DNA of 64,000 nucleotides from Rhizobium sp. SG_E_25_P2 (GCF_029892285.1 NZ_JARXVM010000003.1:248001-312000), one strand, 5' to 3'; counted from the first letter of the stretch, positions 32,933 through 41,952 are shown. Notes: a model not told the origin generated them from the letters alone. Program-made: numbers and translations.

Positions 32933-33829
32933 TCACGGCTTCAGAGACGTGGTCAGCATTTCGACGAACGCTGTCACCTTTGCCGGTCGAAACCTGGCAG
33001 CTGGATAGACCAAATAAATGCCGCCCGATGGCAACCGCCACTCAGGAAGAACGGGCACCAAGCGTCCGTTCGACATGTCGTCGGTCACCAGGAAGTCAGG
33101 CAGGACGGACAGTCCGCCGCCTCTCATGACAGCCTCCATTACCGCCGGCGTGGTGTTGATCGCGATGTCTGCCTTGAAATGTACCGAGCGCGCGCCCTCA
33201 TGGTCATGGTTGAATGTCCACTCCAGAGGCTCTCGCAGCGCATTGTTGGCGACGAAGGGTAAAGCCTGGAGGTCGGTAGGATCTCGTAGCTGGGCTAATT
33301 GTCTGGTCAATTGACGCGGACCGACCAGGAGCTGCCTGAACGAACCAATCCGTCGCGCCTGCAGACTCGAATCCGCCAGCCATCCGACGCGAATGGCAAG
33401 ATCCATCTGGTCCGCGATGAGATCAATCGACTTGTCGCTGAGGTTGAGTTCCACCTTGCACTCCGGGTATCGCGCCGTGAAGGCGGTAACGATGGGAACG
33501 ACGATCGAAGCGCCATAGTCATAGGGCGCTGTGATCTTCAGAATTCCCTTCGGAGCAGTCCTGGCTTCAGCCAATTCATCGAATGCGTGTTCGGCTTCAC
33601 GCAGAATCGAAACGCAACGGGCATGGAACAGCTTTCCTGCTTCCGTCGGCTGTATTCGACGTGTGGTGCGCATCAACAGCGTTGCGCCGACATCCTGTTC
33701 CAGTCTCGCAACCTGTTGGCTGACGACAGCCTTTGTTATGCCGAGATAGTCAGCCGCCTTGGTAAATGATCCTGTGTCAACCACAGCGGCAAAATAGGCG
33801 AGACGATTGAGGTTCGTTGCTCCCTGCAT
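32933..33829 (-). CDS. LysR-family regulator, CrgA/DsdC-like branch
   Basis: Regulator of 298 residues. It has LNRLAYFAAVVDTGSFTKAADYLGITKAVVSQQVARLE (read as the LysR helix-turn-helix, about 5-43), then the effector domain KGILKITAPYDYGASIVVPIVTAF and MRGGGLSVLPDFLV. Different branch from the two NodD-like LysR proteins. ATG 33829 with GGGAG; the longer frame to 33946 has no support. Divergent from the DsbA-like/GlcG/MBL/SnoaL operon starting 107 bases away, which it likely controls. Confidence 0.92.
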   Translation of the reverse strand: MQGATNLNRLAYFAAVVDTGSFTKAADYLGITKAVVSQQVARLEQDVGATLLMRTTRRIQPTEAGKLFHARCVSILREAEHAFDELAEARTAPKGILKITAPYDYGASIVVPIVTAFTARYPECKVELNLSDKSIDLIADQMDLAIRVGWLADSSLQARRIGSFRQLLVGPRQLTRQLAQLRDPTDLQALPFVANNALREPLEWTFNHDHEGARSVHFKADIAINTTPAVMEAVMRGGGLSVLPDFLVTDDMSNGRLVPVLPEWRLPSGGIYLVYPAARFRPAKVTAFVEMLTTSLKP

Positions 33830-33935
33830 GACGGACTCCCGTTTGATTGTAAGGTTATAGCATACATTCTGTCCGCTTTGCCGATCTTTTTGTTTCAATT
33901 CATCCATGTCATCTTTGCTTTCCAAGGAGAAAGAC

Positions 33936-34601
33936 ATGAACGACAAGGTTCACATCACCTATCTTTTCGATCCCCTTTGCGGTTGGTGCTACGGCGCTTC
34001 CGACATCATGCGTCGGCTGTCTTTGCGACCGAATTTACAGGTCGCGCTGGCGCCAACAGGGTTGTTTGCCGGTCCTGGCGCCAGAGCAATGAATGCGCAA
34101 TTTGCCGCCTTTGCCTGGTCAAACGACGTGCGGATCGCCAGTCTCACTGGTCGGCGCTTTGCCGAGGCCTATCGCGACAAGGTTCTCGGCATGGAGGGGA
34201 GCATGCTGGACTCCGGTCCAGCCACGCTTGCGATGACGGCCGTCGCCTTGACGGCGCCTGCCGCAGAACTTGAGTGTCTTCGTCTCATTCAGGAGGCCCG
34301 CTATGTCTTGGGCCGCGACGTTACCGAGAGCCAGTCGCTCATCGATATCCTGGATCAGGCCGGTTTCGGCGCTGCGGCTGCACGCCTTGTGTCGCCCGAC
34401 GTAGAATTGGTTTCGACAAATAGGCGACGAATTGCCGATGCACGCGCGCTAAAAGACGAATTTCGGGTCGATGGTGTGCCTGCGCTGATTGTGGATGACG
34501 GGCGTAGCCGCCGCTACCTCGCGGCAAGCGCGTTGCTGGGAAATGCGGATCCGATCTCCAGCCTACTGGGCGCAAGCGCGTCTGCTGGCATTGGCGTATA
34601 G
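33936..34601 (+). CDS. DsbA-family thioredoxin-fold protein (CGWC)
   Basis: Cytosolic thioredoxin-fold protein of 221 residues. It opens KVHITYLFDPLCGWCYGASDIMRRL with the redox motif CGWC at about residues 15-18. A long helical insertion and cis-Pro loop VDGVPALIVDDG follow. FrnE-like/DsbA-family members with FDPxCxWC act as disulfide oxidoreductases or as glutathione-dependent isomerases. Start ATG 33936 after AAGGAGA (a longer frame begins at 33906). First gene of a four-gene operon with a secreted GlcG-like protein, an MBL-fold protein and a SnoaL-like protein. Confidence 0.85.
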   Translation: MNDKVHITYLFDPLCGWCYGASDIMRRLSLRPNLQVALAPTGLFAGPGARAMNAQFAAFAWSNDVRIASLTGRRFAEAYRDKVLGMEGSMLDSGPATLAMTAVALTAPAAELECLRLIQEARYVLGRDVTESQSLIDILDQAGFGAAAARLVSPDVELVSTNRRRIADARALKDEFRVDGVPALIVDDGRSRRYLAASALLGNADPISSLLGASASAGIGV

Positions 34602-34629
34602 GCCGTTCATTTTCAGAAAGTTGTCCGAC

Positions 34630-35124
34630 ATGAAGACCAGGCATATCGCGCTCTTTTTGTTTTCCTCGGCGATCCTATGGGCGTTGACGTCAGTCACAAG
34701 TTTTGCCCAAGCCATGCCACCCTATGGCGCTCCTATCACTATCGAGCAAGCCAAAAAGGCTGCGGGCGCAGCCGTCGCCCGGATGCGCAAACTCAATATG
34801 GATATGACGATCGCCATCGTCGATTCCGGCAGCAATCTCATTTATCTCGAACGCTCCAATCAGGCAGGCATCGGCACGATCGACGCGGCGATCGGCAAGG
34901 CGAAGGCCGCCAATGGCATCAAGACGCCGACAAAGGTGATCGGGGAGATGATCCTAAGTCGCAACCAGAGCAATCTGCTTGGAGTGCCGGGCGCTTTTCC
35001 CGTTGAAGGCGGGATGCCGATCATTGTCGACAACAAGGTTATCGGTGCGATCGGCGTCAGCGGTGGCATGCCGGCTGACGACGGCGCCATCGCCACGGCT
35101 GGCGCAGCGGCTGTCCAGCCCTGA
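34630..35124 (+). CDS. Secreted GlcG/HbpS-family protein
   Basis: 164-residue periplasmic protein. Signal peptide about 1-28 (HIALFLFSSAILWALTSVTSFAQA), then the GlcG/HbpS fold: TIEQAKKAAGAAVARMRKLN, TIAIVDSGSNLIYLERSN, AIGKAKAANG and GGMPIIVDNKVIGAIGVSGG. Proteins of this family bind heme or sit next to dehydrogenases. Weak ribosome-binding site. 28 bases behind the DsbA-like gene; the pair may handle a periplasmic redox cofactor. Second member of this family in the window (first at 23682, cytosolic). Confidence 0.87.
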   Translation: MKTRHIALFLFSSAILWALTSVTSFAQAMPPYGAPITIEQAKKAAGAAVARMRKLNMDMTIAIVDSGSNLIYLERSNQAGIGTIDAAIGKAKAANGIKTPTKVIGEMILSRNQSNLLGVPGAFPVEGGMPIIVDNKVIGAIGVSGGMPADDGAIATAGAAAVQP

Positions 35125-35321
35125 AAAGACGTGTTTTCGGGCCAATACAAGCGTTTTGCATCCGAGTTGAAGACCCGTTCACTGTCGAGATTGAGACGCG
35201 CGGCGGCAAAATTTTGCGTTCAGCGACCGGGTCGGTCGTCTCAGGTGAGTTCGATGAGAAGTCCAGGGGCGCAAAATCCGCAGTTCTCATTTTTCCTACA
35301 CAACCATCACAGGAGAGTGCC

Positions 35322-36218
35322 ATGTTTACCAGGAGAAACATCATGAAAACCACCATAGCCGCTGGGGCCGCCGCCGTATTCGCGCCGGCTGGCTTCGGCC
35401 ATGCGGCTGCAAGCCTCACCTGGAAATCATTCCCGGCTGGCCAGAACGGCTTCTTCCGCGCCCCGGTTCTCGTCTACGGGCAGACTGAAGCTGTCCTAAT
35501 CGACGGCGGATTTACGCTTGCCGACGGCCTAGCCCTCGCCGAAGCGATCAAAGCCACGGGTAAGACGCTGAAGACGATCTACATTAGCCAGTCCGACCCT
35601 GATTATTACTTCAGCCTTGGGCCGATCAAGTCCGCCTTTCCGGACGCCAAGGTCATTGCAGCTTCTGCTACGGTCGATGCCATCAAGGGAAGCGTCGAAA
35701 AGAAGCTTGCGGTCTGGGGACCCCAGCTCAAAGATAATGGGCCGCAGGCATTGGCCGATGTCGTCATGCCGGAAGCCTTTGACGAAAAGACACTGATTGT
35801 AGACGGGGAAACCATCGAGATTGTCGCTGCGGAAGGCCTGGCCAACCGCCGCTATCTCTTCGTTCCGTCCCTCAACGCGGTGTTCGGCGGTGTGATGATC
35901 TTCAACGGCGTGCATGTCTGGACCGCCGATACCAACAGCGCCGAATTACGGGCCGCCTGGGTTGCCAATCTTGAAAAGATTGCTGCTCTCAAGCCATCCA
36001 TCGTTGTTGCCGGGCACATGGCTCCCGAAGCCAAGATGGACCTATCGGGCGTAGAGCACACTATTGCCTATCTCAAGGCGTTCGAGGAAGAACTTGCCAA
36101 AACAAAGGACTCGGCTGTGCTGAAGGCGGCCATGGAAGCCCGTTTTCCTGGCCTCGGCATGGGTGTTGCCCTTGACATCGGCTCCAAGGTCGCCACCGGC
36201 GAAATGAAGTGGGGCTAA
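35322..36218 (+). CDS. MBL-fold protein lacking the classical zinc motif, probable Tat substrate
   Basis: 298-residue metallo-beta-lactamase-fold protein. An N-terminal MFTRRN...hydrophobic...GHAAA looks like a twin-arginine signal. The fold is indicated by VLVYGQTEAVLIDGGFTLADGL, YISQSDPDYYFSLG, VFGGVMIFNGVHVWTAD and PSIVVAGHMAPEA. Where active hydrolases have HxHxDH the sequence has S89-Q-S-D-P-D94, so at least two zinc-binding histidines are gone; an aspartate pair and the later His remain. A related non-canonical MBL subgroup exists, to my knowledge without assigned activity. A second ATG at 35343 also has a good ribosome-binding site (AGGAGAAAC). Confidence 0.8.
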   Translation: MFTRRNIMKTTIAAGAAAVFAPAGFGHAAASLTWKSFPAGQNGFFRAPVLVYGQTEAVLIDGGFTLADGLALAEAIKATGKTLKTIYISQSDPDYYFSLGPIKSAFPDAKVIAASATVDAIKGSVEKKLAVWGPQLKDNGPQALADVVMPEAFDEKTLIVDGETIEIVAAEGLANRRYLFVPSLNAVFGGVMIFNGVHVWTADTNSAELRAAWVANLEKIAALKPSIVVAGHMAPEAKMDLSGVEHTIAYLKAFEEELAKTKDSAVLKAAMEARFPGLGMGVALDIGSKVATGEMKWG

Positions 36219-36224
36219 TCTCGC

Positions 36225-36620
36225 ATGGGCGTTGGTCTTGACCTCATCAGAGCCACCTATGACGGCTCGTCAGAAGACAATGGCCGCAACTTGCTTGCGG
36301 CTTTGGCGCCCGATGCGACATGGACGGAAGCAGAAGGCTTTCCCTATGCCGGCGTCTATGTCGGTCCTGATGCCATCATCGCCGGTGTCTTCCACCGGCT
36401 TGGTGAGGAGTGGATCGGCTACAACGCCAAGGTCCATACGTTCATGGAAGACGGGGATCGGGTCGCCGCGTTCGGGGTGTACTCTGGAACCTATAAGGCG
36501 ACTGGCAAGTCGATGACCGCGAGCTTCGCCCATCTCTACGAAGTGCGCGACGGAAAGATCGCCAGTATGGTGCAGTATGTCGACAGCCATATGGTTGTTC
36601 AGGCATTAAAAGAAAACTGA
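36225..36620 (+). CDS. SnoaL/NTF2-like protein
   Basis: 131-residue cone-fold protein: LIRATYDGSSEDNGRNLLAALAPDATWTEAEGFPYAGVYVGPDAIIAGV (read in parts), then GTYKATGKSMTASFAHLYEVRDGKI and a final VQYVDSHMVVQAL. This is the SnoaL-like/ketosteroid-isomerase-like fold used for small hydrophobic ligands. Six bases behind the MBL-fold gene, so clearly in the same operon. No catalytic assignment possible. Confidence 0.85.
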   Translation: MGVGLDLIRATYDGSSEDNGRNLLAALAPDATWTEAEGFPYAGVYVGPDAIIAGVFHRLGEEWIGYNAKVHTFMEDGDRVAAFGVYSGTYKATGKSMTASFAHLYEVRDGKIASMVQYVDSHMVVQALKEN

Positions 36621-36630
36621 TAACGGCCTT

Positions 36631-36663
36631 CATCTTGGCGCGAAACGCGCTTGCGCCAAGATG
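36631..36663 (+). terminator. Long hairpin at the end of the DsbA-like operon
   Basis: Perfect 11-bp arms CATCTTGGCGC and GCGCCAAGATG with an 11-base loop, 10 bases past the stop. No T run, but AT-rich DNA follows. Probably a terminator or 3'-end stabiliser. Confidence 0.5.
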
Positions 36664-36762
36664 AATATATAAGTCAATTATAAAATTGATGATCTATTTT
36701 ACGGATACGAATAACTAATTGATTTTTTAATTCCCTGCATCTCGAAAAAGATTTTCAAAATG

Positions 36763-37575
36763 TTAGTATACCTGTCCCTTTGAGGGCTCCTGCGCTGAGC
36801 CGCCGCCGATCTGGAGAAAGTCGGTCAGCAGCCGACTCGTCGCTTGCGTCAGCAGTCCCACATCGCTGCCGATGCCGACAAAGGTAGCCCCCAGTTCGAT
36901 ATAGCGTCGGGCGAGAGCCTGATCGGCGGTGAGAATTCCGGCCGCTTTGCCAAAGGATTGGATCCGCGCCAGCGCGTAGGTCACCGCTTTTTGCACCTCT
37001 TCGGCGCCCGGTTTGCCGAGGAAACCCATGTCGGCGGCGAGATCGGCGGGGCCGATGAACACGCCGTCAACGCCGTCGGTGGCGGCGATCGCATCGAGAT
37101 TGGCGAGCCCGGCTTTGCTTTCCACCTGCAGCAGCAGGCAGATTTCGTCATTGGCGGTCTGCAGGTAATCGGGAATCCGGTTGAAGGCCGAGGCCCTCGC
37201 TAGCGAGGCGCCGACGCCGCGGACGCCATGCGGGGGATAGCGCACGGCGCGAACCATGGCTTCGGCCTGTTCCCTGGTCTCAACCATCGGCACCAGGATG
37301 GTTTGGGCGCCGATGTCCAGAATTTGTTTGATCAGCCAGGTTTCGCCGATTGGCGGCCGGACGATCGGATGGGTCGGGTAGGGCGCCAGGGCCTGCAACT
37401 GTGTAAAGAGCATCGGTATGTCGTTCGGCGCATGCTCGGCGTCAAGCAGGATCCAGTCGTAACCGGCGCCCGCGCAGATTTCGGCGTTGATCGGGCTGGT
37501 CAGCGCCGCCCATAAGCCGATTTGGGTGCGCCGCTCCATCAGAGCGGCCTTGAAGGTGTTTTTCGGCGCCGGCAT
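36763..37575 (-). CDS. hpaI: 4-hydroxy-2-oxoheptanedioate aldolase
   Basis: Class II (metal-dependent) HpcH/HpaI aldolase, 270 residues. It retro-aldol cleaves 4-hydroxy-2-oxoheptanedioate to pyruvate and succinate semialdehyde, the last step of homoprotocatechuate catabolism. Landmarks are IGLWAALTSPINAEICAGAGYDW, LLDAEHAPND, the metal site LQVESKAGL (Glu) and GVFIGPADLAADMG (Asp), and conserved R in IVRPP. The ATG at 37575 is preceded by AGGACC; a longer frame exists. It follows hpaH by 8 bases and ends the hpaFEDGHI operon. Confidence 0.95.
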   Translation of the reverse strand: MPAPKNTFKAALMERRTQIGLWAALTSPINAEICAGAGYDWILLDAEHAPNDIPMLFTQLQALAPYPTHPIVRPPIGETWLIKQILDIGAQTILVPMVETREQAEAMVRAVRYPPHGVRGVGASLARASAFNRIPDYLQTANDEICLLLQVESKAGLANLDAIAATDGVDGVFIGPADLAADMGFLGKPGAEEVQKAVTYALARIQSFGKAAGILTADQALARRYIELGATFVGIGSDVGLLTQATSRLLTDFLQIGGGSAQEPSKGQVY

Positions 37576-37583
37576 GGCTGGTC

Positions 37584-38387
37584 CTATTTGAAATGGCAGG
37601 AAATGGTTCCGTAGGGTCCGAAATCGCCACAAATCGTATCGCCATGACGCGCCTCGACGGGGCGGATGAAGGATCCGGCCAGCACGATCTGGCCGGCTTC
37701 GATGCCGTCGCCATATTGCGCAAGGCGGTTGGCGAGCCAGGCGACGCCACGCGCCGGATGATTGAGGACGCCGGCGCCCAGCCCTGTTTCTTCGACCTCG
37801 GCATTGCGGGACACGATCGCGCCCATCCAGCGTAGATCGACGGCGTCGACTCGCATTTGCCGACCGCCGATCACGATGCCGGCATTGGCGGCGTTGTCGG
37901 AGATCGTGTCGACGATGCTGCGCGTCTTCTTCGTTTCCGGGTCTATCCTCACGATGCGCGTATCGAGGATTTCCAGTGCAGGGGTCACATAATCCGTGGC
38001 GTTGAGCACGTCGAACAGGGTGACTCCCGGTCCCTTCAGGGCGGTTTTCATGACGAAGGCGATTTCGGCCTCGATCCGCGGCTGGATGAATCGGTCCTCG
38101 GGGATCACGGCGCCGTCTTCGAACGCCATATCGTCAAGAAGCACGCCTGAATCCGGGATGTCGATATTCAGCGCATATTGCATGGCCTTTGATGTCAGCC
38201 CGATTTTCCAGCCGATCACGCGCCGGCCGGCGGCGAGTTTGTGGCGGACCCATGCGCCCTGCACCGCATAGGCGTCATCCATGGTCATGTCGGGATGCGC
38301 AAGCGACAGGAGACCCGTCTGCCGGCGCGTTTTTTCCGCCTTGTCGAGCGCCTGTGCGGCCGCCAAAATATCATCTTGGGTCAGCAT
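37584..38387 (-). CDS. hpaH: 2-oxo-hept-4-ene-1,7-dioate hydratase
   Basis: Hydratase of 267 residues from the FAH-like MhpD/HpaH family. It adds water to 2-oxohept-4-ene-1,7-dioate to give the HpaI substrate. Family blocks are [14 protein letters not shown], the metal-site [14 protein letters not shown] (E-x-E), [22 protein letters not shown] and [18 protein letters not shown] 38387 lies just past the hpaG stop (TGAACCATG), with GAGG of the upstream coding end as ribosome-binding site, so the two are coupled. Position between hpaG and hpaI supports the assignment. Confidence 0.95.
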   Translation of the reverse strand: MLTQDDILAAAQALDKAEKTRRQTGLLSLAHPDMTMDDAYAVQGAWVRHKLAAGRRVIGWKIGLTSKAMQYALNIDIPDSGVLLDDMAFEDGAVIPEDRFIQPRIEAEIAFVMKTALKGPGVTLFDVLNATDYVTPALEILDTRIVRIDPETKKTRSIVDTISDNAANAGIVIGGRQMRVDAVDLRWMGAIVSRNAEVEETGLGAGVLNHPARGVAWLANRLAQYGDGIEAGQIVLAGSFIRPVEARHGDTICGDFGPYGTISCHFK

Positions 38388-38390
38388 GGT

Positions 38391-39254
38391 TCATACCTCG
38401 TCGGCGATGGTGTTGCGCAGAAGGCCGATGCCGTCGGCTTCGACTTCCACGACGTCGCCCGGCTTCAGCCAGATCGGCGGATCGAAGCGGGCGCCAGCGC
38501 CCGTCGGCGTACCGGTCACGATCACATCGCCCGGAACCAGCGTCGTAAAGGTCGAGATGTAGTTGATGATTTTGCGGAAGGAGAAAATCATCCTGCTCGT
38601 GCGGTCACTTTGGCGCACTTCGCCATTGACGCGGGTGGTGAGTTCAATATCGGCCAGTTGGCTTTCGTCTGTATAAGGAACCAGCCAGGGTCCGATCGAG
38701 CCGGTGCGATCGAAATTCTTGCCTTGGGTCACGTTGAATTTAGCGTGGCGCACCCAGTCGCGGATCGTGCCTTCATTGCAGAGCGACAGCGCGGCGATAT
38801 GATCAAGCGCTTCCGCCTCGGCGATACGCCGACCGCCCTTGCCGATCACGATGACGATCTCGCCTTCGTAATCAAGCTGCGGACTTTCCGGCGGCCGGAT
38901 CAGCGGTTGGTCATGGCCGGTGAAGGAGCGGGGAAAGCGGATGAACAGCGAGGGATTGGCGGGGGCCGTCTGGCCGTCCTTGTATTCCTCGTTGCGATCG
39001 GGGAAGTTGACGCCGACGCAGATGAGCTTTTCCGGCTGGGGAATGGGGATTTCGAAACGGAATTCGCCCGGCGCAAGATCCGGCGTCAGTGCTGCGCCTT
39101 CTGCAGCCAATTGTCCCAGCGCACCGGCTTCGATGACTTCGCGCAAGGTCGGCCATTGCGGGTATCGGGACGATAGAACAACAAGGCCGCCATCCCCAAG
39201 GAGGCCATATCCCTGGCGATCTGCGGTGGAAAAGCTGACGAATCTCGCGGTCAT
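38391..39254 (-). CDS. hpaG: Homoprotocatechuate-pathway isomerase/decarboxylase, FAH family
   Basis: FAH-superfamily enzyme of 287 residues. HpaG decarboxylates 5-oxopent-3-ene-1,2,5-tricarboxylate and isomerises the product to 2-oxohept-4-ene-dioate. The sequence has ICVGVNFPDRNEEYKD, LDYEGEIVIVIGKGG (metal E-x-E), KNFDRTGSIGPWLVPY and VIVTGTPTGAGARFDPP. E. coli HpaG is a two-domain fusion; here a single domain of normal FAH length must do both steps or act with another FAH protein. Start ATG 39254 follows AGGAACCG. Located between hpaD and hpaH. Confidence 0.88.
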   Translation of the reverse strand: MTARFVSFSTADRQGYGLLGDGGLVVLSSRYPQWPTLREVIEAGALGQLAAEGAALTPDLAPGEFRFEIPIPQPEKLICVGVNFPDRNEEYKDGQTAPANPSLFIRFPRSFTGHDQPLIRPPESPQLDYEGEIVIVIGKGGRRIAEAEALDHIAALSLCNEGTIRDWVRHAKFNVTQGKNFDRTGSIGPWLVPYTDESQLADIELTTRVNGEVRQSDRTSRMIFSFRKIINYISTFTTLVPGDVIVTGTPTGAGARFDPPIWLKPGDVVEVEADGIGLLRNTIADEV

Positions 39255-39367
39255 CTCGGTTCCTTGCTTATGCTTTTGATAGGCGTGTCAGGTGTCAGCG
39301 CGCCAAGCTGACAGATCTCTCCCCACAGGCAGCGGGGGGAGATCACGTCAATGGTTCAAGCGCACGG

Positions 39368-40348
39368 TCACGGTGCGATGATCGGTTGCGCTTTGAGCAC
39401 GGATTCGACTGGCTCCTGGCCGGCGAACAGGCTGCCTTCCTCAAACCACGACTTGGGAGCAGGGGCGCCCCACAGCGTTTGACGCTGCGGATCTTTGAGG
39501 TCCCACTTGATCGGCTCAAGGTCGGGATCGACCGTCTGATAGTCGGAGCAATAGATCTCGATGCGATGGCCGTCTGGATCGCGGATATAGAGGAAGAAGG
39601 CATTGGAAATGCCATGGCGGCCCGGTCCACGCTCGATATTCGGCAGCCAGCCCGTCGTCGACATCAGATCGAGCAGGTCGATGATGTTGAGCGGCGTCGG
39701 CACCCAGAAGGCGGTGTGGTGAAGGCGGGGGCCACGGCCATTGGTGAAGGCGATGTCATGGACGCCACCCTTGCGATGCGTCCAGGCGGCCCAGAGACGG
39801 CCGGTCTCCTCATCTGCGGTGTATTCCGTCACCCGGAAGCCGATTTCGTTGTAGAAGGCCACGCTCTCGTCCACATTCGGCGAGAAGCAGTTGAAATGGT
39901 CGATGCGCAGCGGCTTTACGCCTTTGTAAAGCGCGTATTTCTGATGGATCGGCGGCAGACGGTCCATCTTGGAATAGAATTCGAGTGGCGTGCCATGCGG
40001 ATCGCGGGTGCGGAACGTGCGCGCCTGATAGGGCCGCTCCACCCATTCGACGCCGAGGCCCTTGCCTTCGAAGAATTGCGCAGCCTTGTCGAGTTCGCCT
40101 TCGTCATAGACCTTGAAGCCCAGTTCGCGGGCTTCGGCCTTGTCGGATTTGCGCAGCACGATGCAATGGTGGCCGCGTTCCTCCAGGGCGCGCAGATAAA
40201 TCGCATCGGATGTCTCATCCGTCACCTGCAGGCCGAGCGTGTCGACGTAGAAGGCGCGTGAACGGGCGAGATCGGTGACGCCGAACTCGACATGGCTCAA
40301 ACGGACGATGTTGAAGGGGGGGTAGAGATTGGGGATCGGCAGAGCCAT
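39368..40348 (-). CDS. hpaD: 3,4-dihydroxyphenylacetate (homoprotocatechuate) 2,3-dioxygenase, VOC type
   Basis: Extradiol dioxygenase of 326 residues. It opens homoprotocatechuate to 5-carboxymethyl-2-hydroxymuconate semialdehyde. Two VOC domains; the catalytic one has metal ligands His151 (RIDHFNCF), His210/211 (RLHHTAFW) and Glu264 (HRIEIYCSDY). The whole frame resembles the Gram-positive-type enzymes (Brevibacterium HPCD, Arthrobacter MndD) rather than the unrelated type II HpcB/HpaD of E. coli, so the pathway uses the type I enzyme. Starts with GAGGAGGAACCC. Placed between hpaE and hpaG. Confidence 0.95.
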   Translation of the reverse strand: MALPIPNLYPPFNIVRLSHVEFGVTDLARSRAFYVDTLGLQVTDETSDAIYLRALEERGHHCIVLRKSDKAEARELGFKVYDEGELDKAAQFFEGKGLGVEWVERPYQARTFRTRDPHGTPLEFYSKMDRLPPIHQKYALYKGVKPLRIDHFNCFSPNVDESVAFYNEIGFRVTEYTADEETGRLWAAWTHRKGGVHDIAFTNGRGPRLHHTAFWVPTPLNIIDLLDLMSTTGWLPNIERGPGRHGISNAFFLYIRDPDGHRIEIYCSDYQTVDPDLEPIKWDLKDPQRQTLWGAPAPKSWFEEGSLFAGQEPVESVLKAQPIIAP

Positions 40349-40369
40349 GGGTTCCTCCTCGAGTGAAAA

Positions 40370-41884
40370 TCAGCCGCCAAGCTTCTGGATGGCGTGGGCG
40401 GTGTTGGCGAAAGCGATGTTCTTGGTTTCCATGTAGAAATCGAACGACCAGTCGCCGCCGTCGCGGCCGATGCCCGAATTCTTGACGCCGCCGAACGGCG
40501 TCGGGAGATGGCGTACATTTTCGGAATTCACCCAGATCATGCCGGCTTCAAGGGCGTCGGTGAAGCGGAAGGCGCGGGTGACGTCATTGGTCCAGACATA
40601 GCCGGTGAGGCCATATTCGACATCATTGGCGAGCGCGAGCGCCTCGCTTTCGCTCTTGAAGGGGATCGCGGTGAGAACCGGCCCGAAGATTTCCTCCTGG
40701 GCGATCCGCATCTGGTTGTTGGCGTTGGTGAACAAGGTGGGGGAGACATAGCAGCCGCCGCCAGGGCCGTCGAATTTCGCTCCACCCGCAGCGACCGTCG
40801 CGCCGCCCTGCTTGCCGATCTCGATATAGTCGAGCACCTTCTTTTCGTGTACCGGATGGATCAGCGGGCCGATGACGGTGGCGGGATCGAGCGGATGGCC
40901 GACCTTGATGCGCTTGGCCTTTTCGGCCACCATGCCGGTGAACGTCTCATAGATGCTTTCCTCCACCAGCAGGCGAGAGGAGGAGGTGCAGCGCTCGCCG
41001 TTCAGCGAATAGATCATGAAGACGGCTGCGTCGGCGGCGCGTTCGAGATCGGCATCGGCGAAAACCACCACGGGGTTCTTGCCGCCCAGTTCGAAGTGGA
41101 CGCGCTTGAGCGTGTCTGCGCCCTGCTTCATGATCATGGAACCGGTGCGGCTTTCGCCGACAAAGCCGATCGCCTTGATGTCGCGATGCTCGGTCAGCGC
41201 CCGGCCGGCATCCTCGCCGAAGCCGTTGACGAGATTCCAGACGCCTTTCGGCAGGCCAGCCTCCTCGGCGATTTCGACCAGCAACCGGGCCGTGAGCGGC
41301 GAAAATTCAGCCGGCTTGTGGACGATGGTGCAGCCGGCGGCCAGCGCCGGCGCGATCTTCCAGGTCGACAGCATGAACGGGGTGTTCCACGGCGTGATCA
41401 CGCCGACCGGACCGATGGGCGAGCGGGTGGTCATGTTCACCTGGCCTGAGGCGCGGAGCGTCTTGCCATCGCGGGCTTCCGGCGCGCGGTCCGCGAAGAA
41501 CCGGAAGTTTTCCGCGCCGCGCAGCGCCGCCTTGGCCATGAATTTTAGCGACTGCCCGGTGTCCATGCATTCGACGAAGGCGATCTCCTCGGCGCGCGCG
41601 ACAATGGCGTCGGCAATCTTGTGCAGCAGTTTCTTGCGCGCGGTTCCGTCCATCTGCGCCCAGCCGGGGAAGGCGGCCTTGGCGGCTTTCGCCGCGCGGT
41701 CAATGTCGGCCGCGCCGCCGCGCGCAATCTTGGAGATCGGCTTCAGATCAACAGGGGAAATGGTTTCGAACGTCGCGCCGTCCGCCGCAGCAACGTCTTC
41801 TCCGCCGATGCGGTTGAGCACTGTGTCTCCGAACTTCTCCAGATAGGTCCGGGCCTTTGCAATATTGTCATCAAGCTGCGACAT
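40370..41884 (-). CDS. hpaE: 5-carboxymethyl-2-hydroxymuconate semialdehyde dehydrogenase
   Basis: NAD-dependent aldehyde dehydrogenase of 504 residues that oxidises the HpaD product to the tricarboxylate. It has the ALDH signatures VITPWNTPFMLSTWKIAPAL, FELGGKNPVVVF (Glu) and NGERCTSSSRLLVE (nucleophile Cys), and ends with GGVKNSGIGRDGGDWSFDFYMETKNIA, which is characteristic of HpaE. ATG 41884 with GGAGAC upstream. Lies 21 bases ahead of hpaD and 68 bases after hpaF in the same operon. Confidence 0.95.
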   Translation of the reverse strand: MSQLDDNIAKARTYLEKFGDTVLNRIGGEDVAAADGATFETISPVDLKPISKIARGGAADIDRAAKAAKAAFPGWAQMDGTARKKLLHKIADAIVARAEEIAFVECMDTGQSLKFMAKAALRGAENFRFFADRAPEARDGKTLRASGQVNMTTRSPIGPVGVITPWNTPFMLSTWKIAPALAAGCTIVHKPAEFSPLTARLLVEIAEEAGLPKGVWNLVNGFGEDAGRALTEHRDIKAIGFVGESRTGSMIMKQGADTLKRVHFELGGKNPVVVFADADLERAADAAVFMIYSLNGERCTSSSRLLVEESIYETFTGMVAEKAKRIKVGHPLDPATVIGPLIHPVHEKKVLDYIEIGKQGGATVAAGGAKFDGPGGGCYVSPTLFTNANNQMRIAQEEIFGPVLTAIPFKSESEALALANDVEYGLTGYVWTNDVTRAFRFTDALEAGMIWVNSENVRHLPTPFGGVKNSGIGRDGGDWSFDFYMETKNIAFANTAHAIQKLGG

Positions 41885-41952
41885 GTCGTCTCCATCGGTC
41901 AGTCAGGCGCCCGCGGCACGGCCCGGGCAAACTATGTGTTCGGATCGGGTGA

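Noticed and set aside
35125-35321. In-frame upstream extension of the MBL-fold gene from TTG 35214
   Set aside because: The translated upstream stretch looks somewhat protein-like, but an ATG with a good ribosome-binding site at 35322 starts a clear signal peptide. At most a decayed fragment.
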